DNA of 5,774 bases, taken from an uncultured Clostridia bacterium. GTDB taxonomy: Bacteria; Bacillota; Clostridia; Christensenellales; Borkfalkiaceae. The stretch is taken from contig CAMAJQ010000062.1 in NCBI GenBank assembly GCA_945835865.1, positions 1-5,774 of the forward strand. The letters run 5' to 3'. Shown piece after piece: positions 1 through 5,774 of this stretch. Position numbers and translations under genes: made by a program. The notes beneath the pieces are model-generated. The model had not been told where the DNA came from. It made no database searches and was given only the letters and a program-made list of their open reading frames with translations. The number at the start of each line of letters is the position of its first letter. Within the stretch, counting starts at the first letter, position 1.

Positions 1-10
1 CTGTCGAAAG

Positions 11-32
11 AGAGCGAACCGCGCTCTTTTTT
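11..32 (+). terminator. Rho-independent terminator of an upstream unit
   Basis: A 6-bp stem, AGAGCG (11-16) with CGCTCT (22-27), encloses a 5-nt loop and runs straight into a T-tract (27-32). A-T pairs and one G-T pair between 7-10 and 28-31 could lengthen the stem. This is the standard intrinsic terminator layout on the + strand. The gene it ends lies outside the window. It separates that unit from the operon starting at 109. Confidence 0.8.
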
Positions 33-46
33 GTGGAAAAATATTG

Positions 47-52
47 TTTAAT
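47..52 (+). promoter_or_regulatory. Possible -10 element (weak)
   Basis: TTTAAT matches the sigma-A -10 consensus TATAAT at five of six positions and lies in the only AT-rich stretch between the upstream terminator and the first gene. At the proper distance upstream the sequence falls inside the terminator and shows no convincing -35 box. A promoter is expected somewhere in 28-90 because a terminator precedes the operon, but this exact placement is a guess. Confidence 0.22.
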
Positions 53-60
53 CGACTTAG

Positions 61-88
61 ATCGGGTTGTTGAATCGTTTTCCCCGAT
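61..88 (+). promoter_or_regulatory. Small leader hairpin before the first gene
   Basis: ATCGGG (61-66) and CCCGAT (83-88) are perfect reverse complements with a 16-nt loop. The structure ends 8 nt before the Shine-Dalgarno of the first gene. It has no T-tract, so it is not a terminator. It could tune translation or be chance; no known riboswitch class is recognisable. Confidence 0.2.
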
Positions 89-96
89 AGGCGGTC

Positions 97-102
97 AAGG
101 AG
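97..102 (+). promoter_or_regulatory. Ribosome binding site of the HgdB-like gene
   Basis: AAGGAG lies 6 nt before the ATG at 109. It fixes this start and rules out the short overlapping frame that opens at 33. Confidence 0.85.
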
Positions 103-108
103 TCTGGA

Positions 109-1410
109 ATGGCGATCGATTTTACGCCGCAAATGAAAAAAGAATATACCATCCTCTGCCCGGACATCTTTCCCACGCACATGGAGTTGCTCTCGGAGAT
201 CTTCCATCAGTTCGGTTACCGTCTTAAAGTACTGAAATACGAAGGAAAAGAAGTAATCGAAGCGGGGCTGAAATATCTGCACAACGATATGTGTTATCCC
301 GCGATATGCACGGCGGGTCAGCAGATCTACGCCCTGACCTGCGGCGATTACGACCCGCACAAGTGCGCCCTCATACAATTTCAGACGGGGGGCGGCTGTC
401 GGGCTTCCAACTACATCTTTCTTCTCCGCAAAGCGCTGAAAAACATGGGGATGGAATACGTGCCCGTCATCTCCCTCAGTTTCGGCGGATACGAAAAATA
501 CAGCGGATTCAAAATCACGCCGATGATGGTGCTGCTTGCCATGCGCGCCATCGTCTACGGAGATATGTTGCTCCTTCTCAAAAATCAGACTCTCCCCTAC
601 GAAGCCCGGAAAGGAGACACAGAAAAGGTGGTCGGGAAATGGGTGAACGAACTCACCGCTCAGTTCCGTAACAAAAAAGGTCTGACCGGTCGGGCGATGA
701 AAAAGAACCTCGCCGCGATCGCCGCCGATTTTCACGGGATCGAACGGGAAAACAAAAAACTGAAAAAGGTCGGGATCGTCGGCGAGATCTACGTCAAGTA
801 CTCCTCTTTCGGCAACAACGGATTGGAGAAATTTCTCCTCTCGCAGGGATGCGAAGTCATGGTTCCCGGCGTGCTCGGCTTCTTTCAGTACTGTTTCGCC
901 AACACCGAGACGGACTTCCGCTATTACGGAGGAAAACGATCGGGGGTTTTCTTTGCAAAAAAAACCGAAAAACTGTTCGACAAATGGGAGAACGACCTGA
1001 TCGAGGCGTTGAAGCCCTATCCCGAATTCGTCGCGCCCGGCTCTTTTGAAAAGGTCAAGGCTTTTGCGGACAAAGTGATCGACCGCGGCGTGAAGATGGG
1101 CGAAGGCTGGCTTCTTCCCGGAGAGATTTGCGAACTGATCGAAAAAGGCTACACCAATATCGTCAGCGCGCAGCCCTTCGGCTGTCTGCCCAACCACATC
1201 GTGGCGAAGGGGACCATACGCAGACTGCGGGAATTTTATCCCGAGGCCAATATCTTCCCCGTAGACTACGACGCGGGCGCTTCCAAAGTCAATCAGGAAA
1301 ACAGGATCAAACTCATGCTCGCGATCGCGGACGAAAAAGAAGAAGAGCAGGCGGAAGAAGAAACGCTTGCCGCGGAAGAGGAGGCAGAACGTGAAATCGC
1401 TGGGGCTTGA
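109..1410 (+). CDS. HgdB-like 2-hydroxyacyl-CoA dehydratase family iron-sulfur protein
   Basis: 433 residues, ATG start with AAGGAG 6 nt upstream. It resembles the HgdB-like domain (COG3581 type) that forms the C-terminal part of large acyl-CoA dehydratase activase-related proteins. Recognisable blocks are NDMCYPAIC (residues 59-67), QTGGGCRASNY (92-102), PVISLSFGG (119-127), GEIYVKYSSFGNNGLE (225-240) and QPFGCLPNH (from about 355), followed by a VDYDAGASKVNQENR block. C62, C97 and C359 sit in the conserved blocks and are the best candidates for iron-sulfur ligands; C17, C67, C78, C86, C248, C262 and C341 are further cysteines. There is no signal peptide or membrane segment, so it should be cytoplasmic. 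It probably accepts electrons from the activase encoded just downstream. The final 27 residues (407-433) hold 12 Glu and look like a disordered acidic tail. The substrate is unknown; dehydratase activity is not shown, and other reductions by HgdB-like/double-cubane proteins are possible. Confidence 0.85.
   Translation: MAIDFTPQMKKEYTILCPDIFPTHMELLSEIFHQFGYRLKVLKYEGKEVIEAGLKYLHNDMCYPAICTAGQQIYALTCGDYDPHKCALIQFQTGGGCRASNYIFLLRKALKNMGMEYVPVISLSFGGYEKYSGFKITPMMVLLAMRAIVYGDMLLLLKNQTLPYEARKGDTEKVVGKWVNELTAQFRNKKGLTGRAMKKNLAAIAADFHGIERENKKLKKVGIVGEIYVKYSSFGNNGLEKFLLSQGCEVMVPGVLGFFQYCFANTETDFRYYGGKRSGVFFAKKTEKLFDKWENDLIEALKPYPEFVAPGSFEKVKAFADKVIDRGVKMGEGWLLPGEICELIEKGYTNIVSAQPFGCLPNHIVAKGTIRRLREFYPEANIFPVDYDAGASKVNQENRIKLMLAIADEKEEEQAEEETLAAEEEAEREIAGA
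1380..1384 (+). promoter_or_regulatory. Ribosome binding site that sets the activase start at GTG 1391
   Basis: GGAGG, within GAGGAGG, ends 6 nt before GTG 1391. It lies inside the coding sequence of the upstream gene. The in-frame TTG at 1367 would add eight basic residues before the family's usual N-terminus and has no comparable site at the right distance, so GTG 1391 is the better start. Confidence 0.8.
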
Positions 1411-4315
1411 CGTCGGATCGACCACTCTGAAGTGCGTCGTTTTAGACGAGAACAAAAAAATACTCTATTCCGTTTATAAAAGACACCTCTCCCGCATCGC
1501 CGAAAAGACGGGAGAGATCGCGGCGGAACTCAAAGAGAAATTCGGAGACGAGACCTTCTCCGTCGCCCTGTCCGGTTCGGCGGGCATGGGGATCGCAGAA
1601 AAAGCCGACCTCCCCTTCGTGCAGGAAGTTTACGCCGAACAGATCGCCGTCAAACGCCTGCAAAAAGGAACGGACGCCGTCATCGAACTCGGCGGAGAGG
1701 ACGCCAAGATCCTCTTTCTGACGGGCGGATTCGAAATGCGCATGAACGGCACCTGCGCGGGCGGCACGGGGGCGTTCATCGATCAGATGGCGTCTCTCAT
1801 GAAAGTCTCGCCCGAAAAGATGAACGACCTTGCGGGGCATGCCGTCAAGGTTTACGACATCGCTTCCCGTTGCGGCGTGTTCGCTAAGTCGGACGTTCAG
1901 CCCCTGCTCAATCAGGGCGCGCGGAGAGAAGACATCGCGGCGGGGATCTTTCACGCCGTGGTCTCTCAGACGGTCGCGGGGCTTGCGCAGGGAAGGGAAA
2001 TCACGGGAAAGATCCTCTATCTCGGCGGACCTCTTACCTTCTTCCCCTATCTGCGGAAGGCGTTCGACGAGGTTCTCGGACTCAAGGGAATATGCCCTGA
2101 AAACTCCCTGTACTACGTCGCGCTCGGCGCCTGTTTCTCCAACGTCGGCAAACCGCTGACCGCCGACGGCATCGCGGAGATCTTCAACCGGAAGACCGGA
2201 GAAATCGCCTTCCGCAACGTGGAGCCCCTCTTCCGCACGAAAGAGGAATACGAGGCTTTCCGTCTCCGTCACGAAAAGGCGCAGCAAGGGATCGCCGTTC
2301 TTGCCCAACCGAAAGAAGAAATGGCTCTCGGGATCGACGCGGGTTCCACGACGGTGAAACTGCTGCTGTGCGATCGGGAAGGCAACGTTTTCAGACCCTT
2401 TTATTCCTCCAACAACGGCAATCCCGTTCCCCTCGTCCGCAAATACCTCGAAGAATTCTACCGCGACTATCCCGACGTGAAAATCGTCTCGTCCGCCGTG
2501 ACGGGCTACGGAGAAAACCTCATCCGCAACGCTTTCAACGTCGACTTCGGCATCGTGGAAACCGTCGCGCATTACACCGCCGCGAAGAAATTCCGCCCGA
2601 ACGTCGACTTCATCCTCGACATCGGCGGACAGGACATCAAATGTTTCAGGATCCGGAACGACGCCATCGACAGTCTTTACCTGAACGAAGCCTGTTCTTC
2701 GGGATGCGGTTCTTTCCTGCAGACCTTCGCTTCCGCCCTCGGATATACCCCCGCGGAATTTTCCCGTCTCGCCCTGTTCGCCGATCATCCCGTCGATCTC
2801 GGTTCCCGCTGCACGGTGTTCATGAACAGTTCCGTCAAACAGGCGCAGAAAGACGGCGCGTCGGTGGAGAATATCGCCGCGGGACTTTCCGTCAGCGTGG
2901 TGAAAAACGCGCTGTATAAAGTCATCCGCTGTGCGAACGGCAAAAGTCTCGGCAAAAACGTCGTCGTTCAGGGAGGCACGTTCAAGAGCGACGCCGTACT
3001 GCGCGCTTTCGAGCAGGAAATCGGCGCGGACGTAATCCGACCCGCGCTCGCAGAACTCATGGGGGCGTACGGGTGCGCGCTCTACGCTTTCGCCCATGCG
3101 AAAACCTCTTCCCTTCTCACGGCGGAAGATCTCGCGCACTTCGTGCACGAAGTGAAATCGGTCGTCTGCAAGGGCTGCACCAACCGCTGCAGTCTGACGG
3201 TGAACGATTTCGGCAAAAACAGAATTTATATCGCGGGCAACCGTTGCTCCAAAGGCGCGGGAAAAACCTCTGCGGAAAAAGCCCCCGATCTCTACGAATA
3301 TAAACTCTCTCTTCTTTCCCGCTACAGAAAGAACGAGAGAACGGGAGCGGAAACGGTCGGGCTTCCGATGGTCCTCAACTTCTACGAACTTCTCCCCTTC
3401 TGGCACGCCTTTTTCAAGGCGATCGGAAAAGACGTCGTCGTCTCTCCCTTTTCCACGCGAGCCCTTTATCTCAAAGGGCAGCACGACATTCCGTCCGATA
3501 CGGCGTGCTATCCCGCAAAACTCGTTCACGGACATATTGCCTGGCTTACGGAACAAAAACCCGACTTCATCTTCTATCCGGACATGAGTTATAACGTAGA
3601 CGAAGGACTCGGCGTCAACCACTTCAACTGCCCCGTCGTCGCCTATTATCCGCAAGTCGTCCGCATGAACGCGAAGGGTCTGAACGAAACCGGTTTTATC
3701 TGCGATTTCGTCAGCCTTGCCGACAAAAAACAGTTTGCCGGACGCATCCGCGAGATTCTGCGCGCCCACGGAAAAGAATATTCCGCCAAGGAGATCGCCG
3801 CCGCGACGAACGCGGCTTACGCCGAATACGAAGGTTATCTCTCTTCCGTCCGCAAGACGGCGGGAGAATACGTGCAACGGGCAAGGAAAGAGGGCAAACC
3901 CGTCGTCCTGCTGGCGGGGCGCCCCTACCACGCCGATCCCGAGATCAACCACGGCATCCACTCCCTGATTGCCGAATCGGGCGCGTACGTTCTGTCGGAA
4001 GACGGCGTTTCGGATAAGGTTTCCGCCTTCCCGGTCGACGTCCGCAATCAATGGACATATCACGCGCGGCTCTACGCGGCGGCAAAGTTCGTGGCGGAAG
4101 CCCCTTCCGACCTCAATATCGCCCTCGTTCAGTTGGTTTCTTTCGGCTGCGGCGTCGACGCGATCACCACGGACGAGGTCCGTTCGATCATCGAACGGGC
4201 GGGCAAGGTCTACACCCAGATCAAAATCGACGAAATTTCCAATATGGGCGCCGTCACCATCCGTTTACGCAGTCTCTTCGCGGTGATGAACGAGCGCAAA
4301 GGAGAAAACGGATAA
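1391..4315 (+). CDS. Double acyl-CoA dehydratase activase (two BcrAD/BadFG domains) with DUF2229
   Basis: 974 residues from GTG 1391, overlapping the previous gene by 20 nt. Residues 1-~270 form a first ASKHA-fold activase domain: DVGSTT (7-12), GGEDAK (101-106), NGTCAGGTG with C122, SRCGVF with C161, and LGGP (211-214). Residues 311-~570 form a second: DAGSTT (316-321), GGQDIK (412-417), NEACSSGCG with C435 and C439, SRCTVF with C474, and QGGT (527-530). A cysteine motif follows, C593-x2-C596-x3-C600-x18-C619, probably a [4Fe-4S] site. A DUF2229-type region starts at about 656 (C706 in DTACYPAK, C747 in FNCPVV), and LLAGRPYHADPEINHG and SFGCGVDAIT (C920) come near the end. Relatives such as HgdC couple ATP hydrolysis to low-potential electron transfer through a [4Fe-4S] cluster. 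The likely partner is the HgdB-like protein encoded upstream. In the fused family an HgdB-like domain would follow at the C-terminus; here the protein stops before it. The substrate is unknown. Confidence 0.88.
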   Translation: MKSLGLDVGSTTLKCVVLDENKKILYSVYKRHLSRIAEKTGEIAAELKEKFGDETFSVALSGSAGMGIAEKADLPFVQEVYAEQIAVKRLQKGTDAVIELGGEDAKILFLTGGFEMRMNGTCAGGTGAFIDQMASLMKVSPEKMNDLAGHAVKVYDIASRCGVFAKSDVQPLLNQGARREDIAAGIFHAVVSQTVAGLAQGREITGKILYLGGPLTFFPYLRKAFDEVLGLKGICPENSLYYVALGACFSNVGKPLTADGIAEIFNRKTGEIAFRNVEPLFRTKEEYEAFRLRHEKAQQGIAVLAQPKEEMALGIDAGSTTVKLLLCDREGNVFRPFYSSNNGNPVPLVRKYLEEFYRDYPDVKIVSSAVTGYGENLIRNAFNVDFGIVETVAHYTAAKKFRPNVDFILDIGGQDIKCFRIRNDAIDSLYLNEACSSGCGSFLQTFASALGYTPAEFSRLALFADHPVDLGSRCTVFMNSSVKQAQKDGASVENIAAGLSVSVVKNALYKVIRCANGKSLGKNVVVQGGTFKSDAVLRAFEQEIGADVIRPALAELMGAYGCALYAFAHAKTSSLLTAEDLAHFVHEVKSVVCKGCTNRCSLTVNDFGKNRIYIAGNRCSKGAGKTSAEKAPDLYEYKLSLLSRYRKNERTGAETVGLPMVLNFYELLPFWHAFFKAIGKDVVVSPFSTRALYLKGQHDIPSDTACYPAKLVHGHIAWLTEQKPDFIFYPDMSYNVDEGLGVNHFNCPVVAYYPQVVRMNAKGLNETGFICDFVSLADKKQFAGRIREILRAHGKEYSAKEIAAATNAAYAEYEGYLSSVRKTAGEYVQRARKEGKPVVLLAGRPYHADPEINHGIHSLIAESGAYVLSEDGVSDKVSAFPVDVRNQWTYHARLYAAAKFVAEAPSDLNIALVQLVSFGCGVDAITTDEVRSIIERAGKVYTQIKIDEISNMGAVTIRLRSLFAVMNERKGENG
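4298..4304 (+). promoter_or_regulatory. Ribosome binding site of plsY with unusually long spacer
   Basis: AAAGGAG lies in the last codons of the activase gene, but 13 nt separate it from the ATG at 4318; the usual distance is about 5-9 nt. No other in-frame ATG, GTG or TTG fits better. Translation is probably helped by ribosomes finishing the activase gene, whose TAA lies 2 nt before the ATG. Confidence 0.6.
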
Positions 4316-4317
4316 CC

Positions 4318-5040
4318 ATGTTTAACGGAACGAATACCATTCTATCGGTCGTTTATCTCATCATTTTTCCTCTTGCGGGCTATCTCGTCGGAGGGATCAA
4401 CCCCGCTATCGTCCTGTCCAACCTTATCTACCGTCAGGACATCCGCACGGTGGGGAGCAAAAACCCCGGCTTCACAAACTTCAAGCGCGTTTTCGGCAAT
4501 CGGTACGCTTGGTTCGTCTTTTTCCTCGATATCGGGAAATCGGCTCTCGTCTGCGGACTTGCAAAGTTGTTTTTCGGCATGGCGTTTTCGGAAGGACAAT
4601 TCGGCGTGGCGCTGACGGGGCTCTTCGCCATGCTCGGACACTCCTACCCGATCTGGTACCGTTTCAAGGGCGGGAAAGGTTTCCTCGTCGCCGCTTCCGC
4701 CATCTGGTTCATTGACTGGCGGGTCGCGCTCATCGCGACGGCGATCATGATGCTTCTCCTGTTCACGGTGAAATACATGTCCCTTTCGGTGATCGTCGCG
4801 GGGATATCCTGTCCGATCTCCCTCGCCTGCTTTTGCCCCGCCGCAGGTTGGCAGGGAACGGGGATCGCAACTTTTGTCTGCGTTCTTCTTTCCGTCCTTC
4901 TGATGACCTATCGGCACAAATCGAATATCCGCAGGCTGATCGCCGGCACCGAATCCAGATTCTCCCTCTTCGGGAAGAGCAAACGCCCCGCCGAAACCGA
5001 AACCACAGCGACCGAAACCGTAAAGGAGAATAACGAATGA
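4318..5040 (+). CDS. plsY: PlsY-type acyl-phosphate:glycerol-3-phosphate acyltransferase
   Basis: 240 residues, slightly long for PlsY (about 200). PlsY moves an acyl group from acyl-phosphate to the sn-1 position of glycerol-3-phosphate, giving lysophosphatidic acid at the inner membrane. All three family motifs are visible. Motif 1 is GSKNPGFTNFKR (46-57), with the essential serine (S47) and arginine (R57) at the usual spacing of ten. The glycine-rich phosphate-binding motif 2 is GHSYPIWYRFKGGKG (107-121). Motif 3 includes H200, N203 and E212. Hydrophobic segments lie near 8-28, 63-87, 95-113, 122-150 and 153-196, in line with the five-helix PlsY topology. Motif 1 differs from the usual GSGNxGATN, which suggests a clostridial PlsY subfamily or paralogue; no plsX is present here. 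The tail (about 220-240) is hydrophilic and rich in Thr and Glu. ATG 4318 starts 2 nt after the previous stop, and the end overlaps the next gene by 4 nt. Confidence 0.82.
   Translation: MFNGTNTILSVVYLIIFPLAGYLVGGINPAIVLSNLIYRQDIRTVGSKNPGFTNFKRVFGNRYAWFVFFLDIGKSALVCGLAKLFFGMAFSEGQFGVALTGLFAMLGHSYPIWYRFKGGKGFLVAASAIWFIDWRVALIATAIMMLLLFTVKYMSLSVIVAGISCPISLACFCPAAGWQGTGIATFVCVLLSVLLMTYRHKSNIRRLIAGTESRFSLFGKSKRPAETETTATETVKENNE
5022..5028 (+). promoter_or_regulatory. Ribosome binding site of the acetyltransferase gene
   Basis: AAAGGAG lies 8 nt before ATG 5037, inside the last codons of plsY. It supports the ATGA overlap as the true junction. Confidence 0.85.
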
Positions 5041-5648
5041 CCGAAAAAGAAAAAATGCTTGCGGGAAAAATCTATGACGCAACCGACCCCGAACTTCTCT
5101 CTCTCCGAAAAAAAGCCCACGACGTCTGCCGCGAATATAACGCTCTTTCCGAGACGGACGAACGACGCGAGACCCTTCTGCGCGATCTCGGCGTCTCGGG
5201 CGGTCCCTATTTTTTCCAGGGGCCCGTTCAATTCGATTACGGTCGTTTTACGACCGTAGGGGAAAATTTCTATGCGAATTTCAACTTCACCTGTCTCGAC
5301 GTCTGTCCCGTGACCATCGGGAAGAACGTATTCTGCGGGCCGAACGTCTCTTTTCTCACCCCCGTGCATCCATGGCTCCCGCAGGACAGAAACGCTTACA
5401 CGAAAGAAGACGGAACGCTGACCGACAAGGAGTATGCCAGACCGATCGTCGTCGGCGACGATTGCTGGATCGCGGGTAACGTCACGATCTGCGGCGGGGT
5501 GACCGTCGGCAAAGGATGCGTGATCGGCGCGGGAAGCGTGGTGACGAAGGACGTGCCGCCCGGAACCTTTGCGGCGGGCGTCCCCTGCCGCGTCATCCGC
5601 AAGATCACCGATCGGGACTCCCTGAAAAACCGCCCCGACCTTTTCTGA
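5037..5648 (+). CDS. Sugar O-acetyltransferase, LacA/Maa/NodL family
   Basis: 203 residues, the normal length for this family, which transfers acetyl from acetyl-CoA to a sugar hydroxyl. Residues 4-~55 match the N-terminal Mac domain (EKMLAGKIYDATDPELL), and the rest is a left-handed beta-helix of hexapeptide repeats such as PVTIGKNVFCGPNVSF and VTICGGVTVGKGCVIGAG. The likely catalytic base is H111 in TPVHP; N81, D88 and W144 occupy positions expected for the acceptor and CoA sites. The C-terminal GSVVTKDVPPGTFAAGVPCRVIR block is typical. A loop of about 20 residues (115-134) lies between the catalytic His and the next coil, as in other members. No signal peptide is present, so it is cytoplasmic. 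It starts in an ATGA overlap with plsY, so the two are probably translationally coupled. The true acceptor (maltose, galactoside, a cell-wall or lipid-linked sugar) cannot be told from sequence, so no gene symbol is given. Confidence 0.88.
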   Translation: MTEKEKMLAGKIYDATDPELLSLRKKAHDVCREYNALSETDERRETLLRDLGVSGGPYFFQGPVQFDYGRFTTVGENFYANFNFTCLDVCPVTIGKNVFCGPNVSFLTPVHPWLPQDRNAYTKEDGTLTDKEYARPIVVGDDCWIAGNVTICGGVTVGKGCVIGAGSVVTKDVPPGTFAAGVPCRVIRKITDRDSLKNRPDLF

Positions 5649-5690
5649 CCGCAGGACGGAGAAAAACAATCGCAAATTTTTGAAGGACCC

Positions 5691-5722
5691 GTCGGGGCGC
5701 AAGAAAAACGCCCCGACTTTTT
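5691..5722 (+). terminator. Rho-independent terminator of the operon
   Basis: A perfect 9-bp GC-rich stem, GTCGGGGCG (5691-5699) with CGCCCCGAC (5709-5717), has a 9-nt A-rich loop and is followed by five T (5718-5722). It lies 42 nt after the stop of the acetyltransferase gene. On the minus strand no T-tract follows the stem, so it works in the + direction only. Confidence 0.93.
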
Positions 5723-5738
5723 ATGCCGAAGCATAAAA
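5719..5738. repeat. Second small inverted repeat overlapping the terminator T-tract
   Basis: TTTTATGC (5719-5726) and GCATAAAA (5731-5738) form a perfect 8-bp stem around CGAA. Read on the minus strand the loop is C(TTCG)G, the very stable UUCG tetraloop in RNA. Its left arm uses the T-tract of the main terminator. It may protect or reinforce the 3' end, or act on transcripts arriving from the right, though it lacks its own T-tract on that strand. Confidence 0.5.
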
Positions 5739-5774
5739 CCGGAGAAAGGACGGACCTCGGCTCCCGGGAGAAAA

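Larger units (their letters stand above)
33..5722 (+). other. Four-gene operon (predicted transcription unit)
   Basis: The four genes share one strand and are joined by a 20-nt overlap, a 2-nt gap and a 4-nt overlap. The three downstream genes each have their Shine-Dalgarno inside the preceding coding sequence. Intrinsic terminators bracket the set at 11-32 and 5691-5722, and no internal terminator or promoter-sized gap exists. Joint transcription and translational coupling are therefore likely. Confidence 0.8.

Noticed and set aside
33..227. 64-codon + strand frame in the leader
   Set aside because: It overlaps the start of the HgdB-like gene in another frame, has no good ribosome binding site, begins right after the upstream terminator, and its product has no recognisable features.
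1367..1390. TTG start for the activase gene eight codons earlier
   Set aside because: GTG 1391 has GGAGG at 6 nt and gives the N-terminus typical of the family; the extension is basic and not family-like.
1442..4063. Long minus-strand open frame of 873 codons
   Set aside because: It is aligned codon-for-codon with the clearly real activase gene, its composition is Arg/Asp/Glu/Val/Phe-rich with no recognisable domain, and it is explained by avoidance of TTA/CTA/TCA in the sense gene.
4051..4317. N-terminal extension of the PlsY frame into the activase gene
   Set aside because: The extra 89 residues are an out-of-frame shadow of the activase gene; PlsY homology begins just after ATG 4318.
4342..5082. 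Minus-strand open frame of 246 codons opposite plsY
   Set aside because: It is codon-aligned with plsY, which has all family motifs; the antisense product has no recognisable domain.
4908..5702. Minus-strand open frame of 264 codons opposite the acetyltransferase gene
   Set aside because: It is codon-aligned with a clear hexapeptide-repeat gene, runs through the terminator stem, and its product resembles nothing I know.
5691..5722. Bidirectional terminator
   Set aside because: Read on the minus strand, the stem is followed by GGGTCC and not by a T-tract.
5761..5770. Perfect 10-nt palindrome CTCCCGGGAG near the window end
   Set aside because: It is short, has no loop, partner copy or nearby gene in the window, and can be chance in GC-rich sequence. 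The rest of 5739-5774 shows no gene.
1..5774. CRISPR array, insertion sequence, tRNA or rRNA gene, or phage genes
   Set aside because: No spaced direct repeats, transposase-like frame, terminal inverted repeats or RNA gene signatures were found; almost the whole window is filled by four ordinary-looking genes.

Overview
The window looks like a piece of chromosome from an anaerobic member of the Firmicutes, probably the class Clostridia. Three things point there: strong AAAGGAG/GGAGG ribosome binding sites, an ATP-driven 2-hydroxyacyl-CoA dehydratase activase-type protein of the kind common in strict anaerobes, and a PlsY variant (GSKNPGFTN motif) that I associate with Clostridia. GC is moderate to high by eye. 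TTA, CTA and TCA codons are strongly avoided, which leaves long meaningless open frames on the minus strand. An uncultured gut lineage is plausible, but nothing here proves it.

Layout: a rho-independent terminator at 11-32 closes an upstream unit whose genes lie outside the window. A short leader (33-108) leads into four genes on the + strand, packed with no real gaps: a 433-aa HgdB-like iron-sulfur protein (109-1410), a 974-aa double activase plus DUF2229 protein (GTG start at 1391, overlapping by 20 nt), a PlsY-type glycerol-3-phosphate acyltransferase (4318-5040, 2-nt gap), and a LacA/Maa-type sugar O-acetyltransferase (5037-5648, ATGA overlap). A strong terminator follows at 5691-5722, with a second small hairpin on its T-tract. 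The window therefore appears to hold one complete four-gene transcription unit between two terminators. The last ~50 nt hold no gene that I can see.

How the genes may work together: the first two products look like the two halves of an ATP-driven low-potential electron-transfer system, an activase/reductase and an HgdB-like acceptor protein. In many Firmicutes, as I recall, these are fused in one ~1400-residue protein with the HgdB-like part at the C-terminus. Here that part is a separate gene placed upstream, so the gene order is permuted relative to the fused protein. The substrate of this large family is not established. Its tight coupling with a phosphatidic-acid pathway acyltransferase and a hexapeptide-repeat acetyltransferase hints at a membrane lipid or cell-envelope role, but that is only inference from context.
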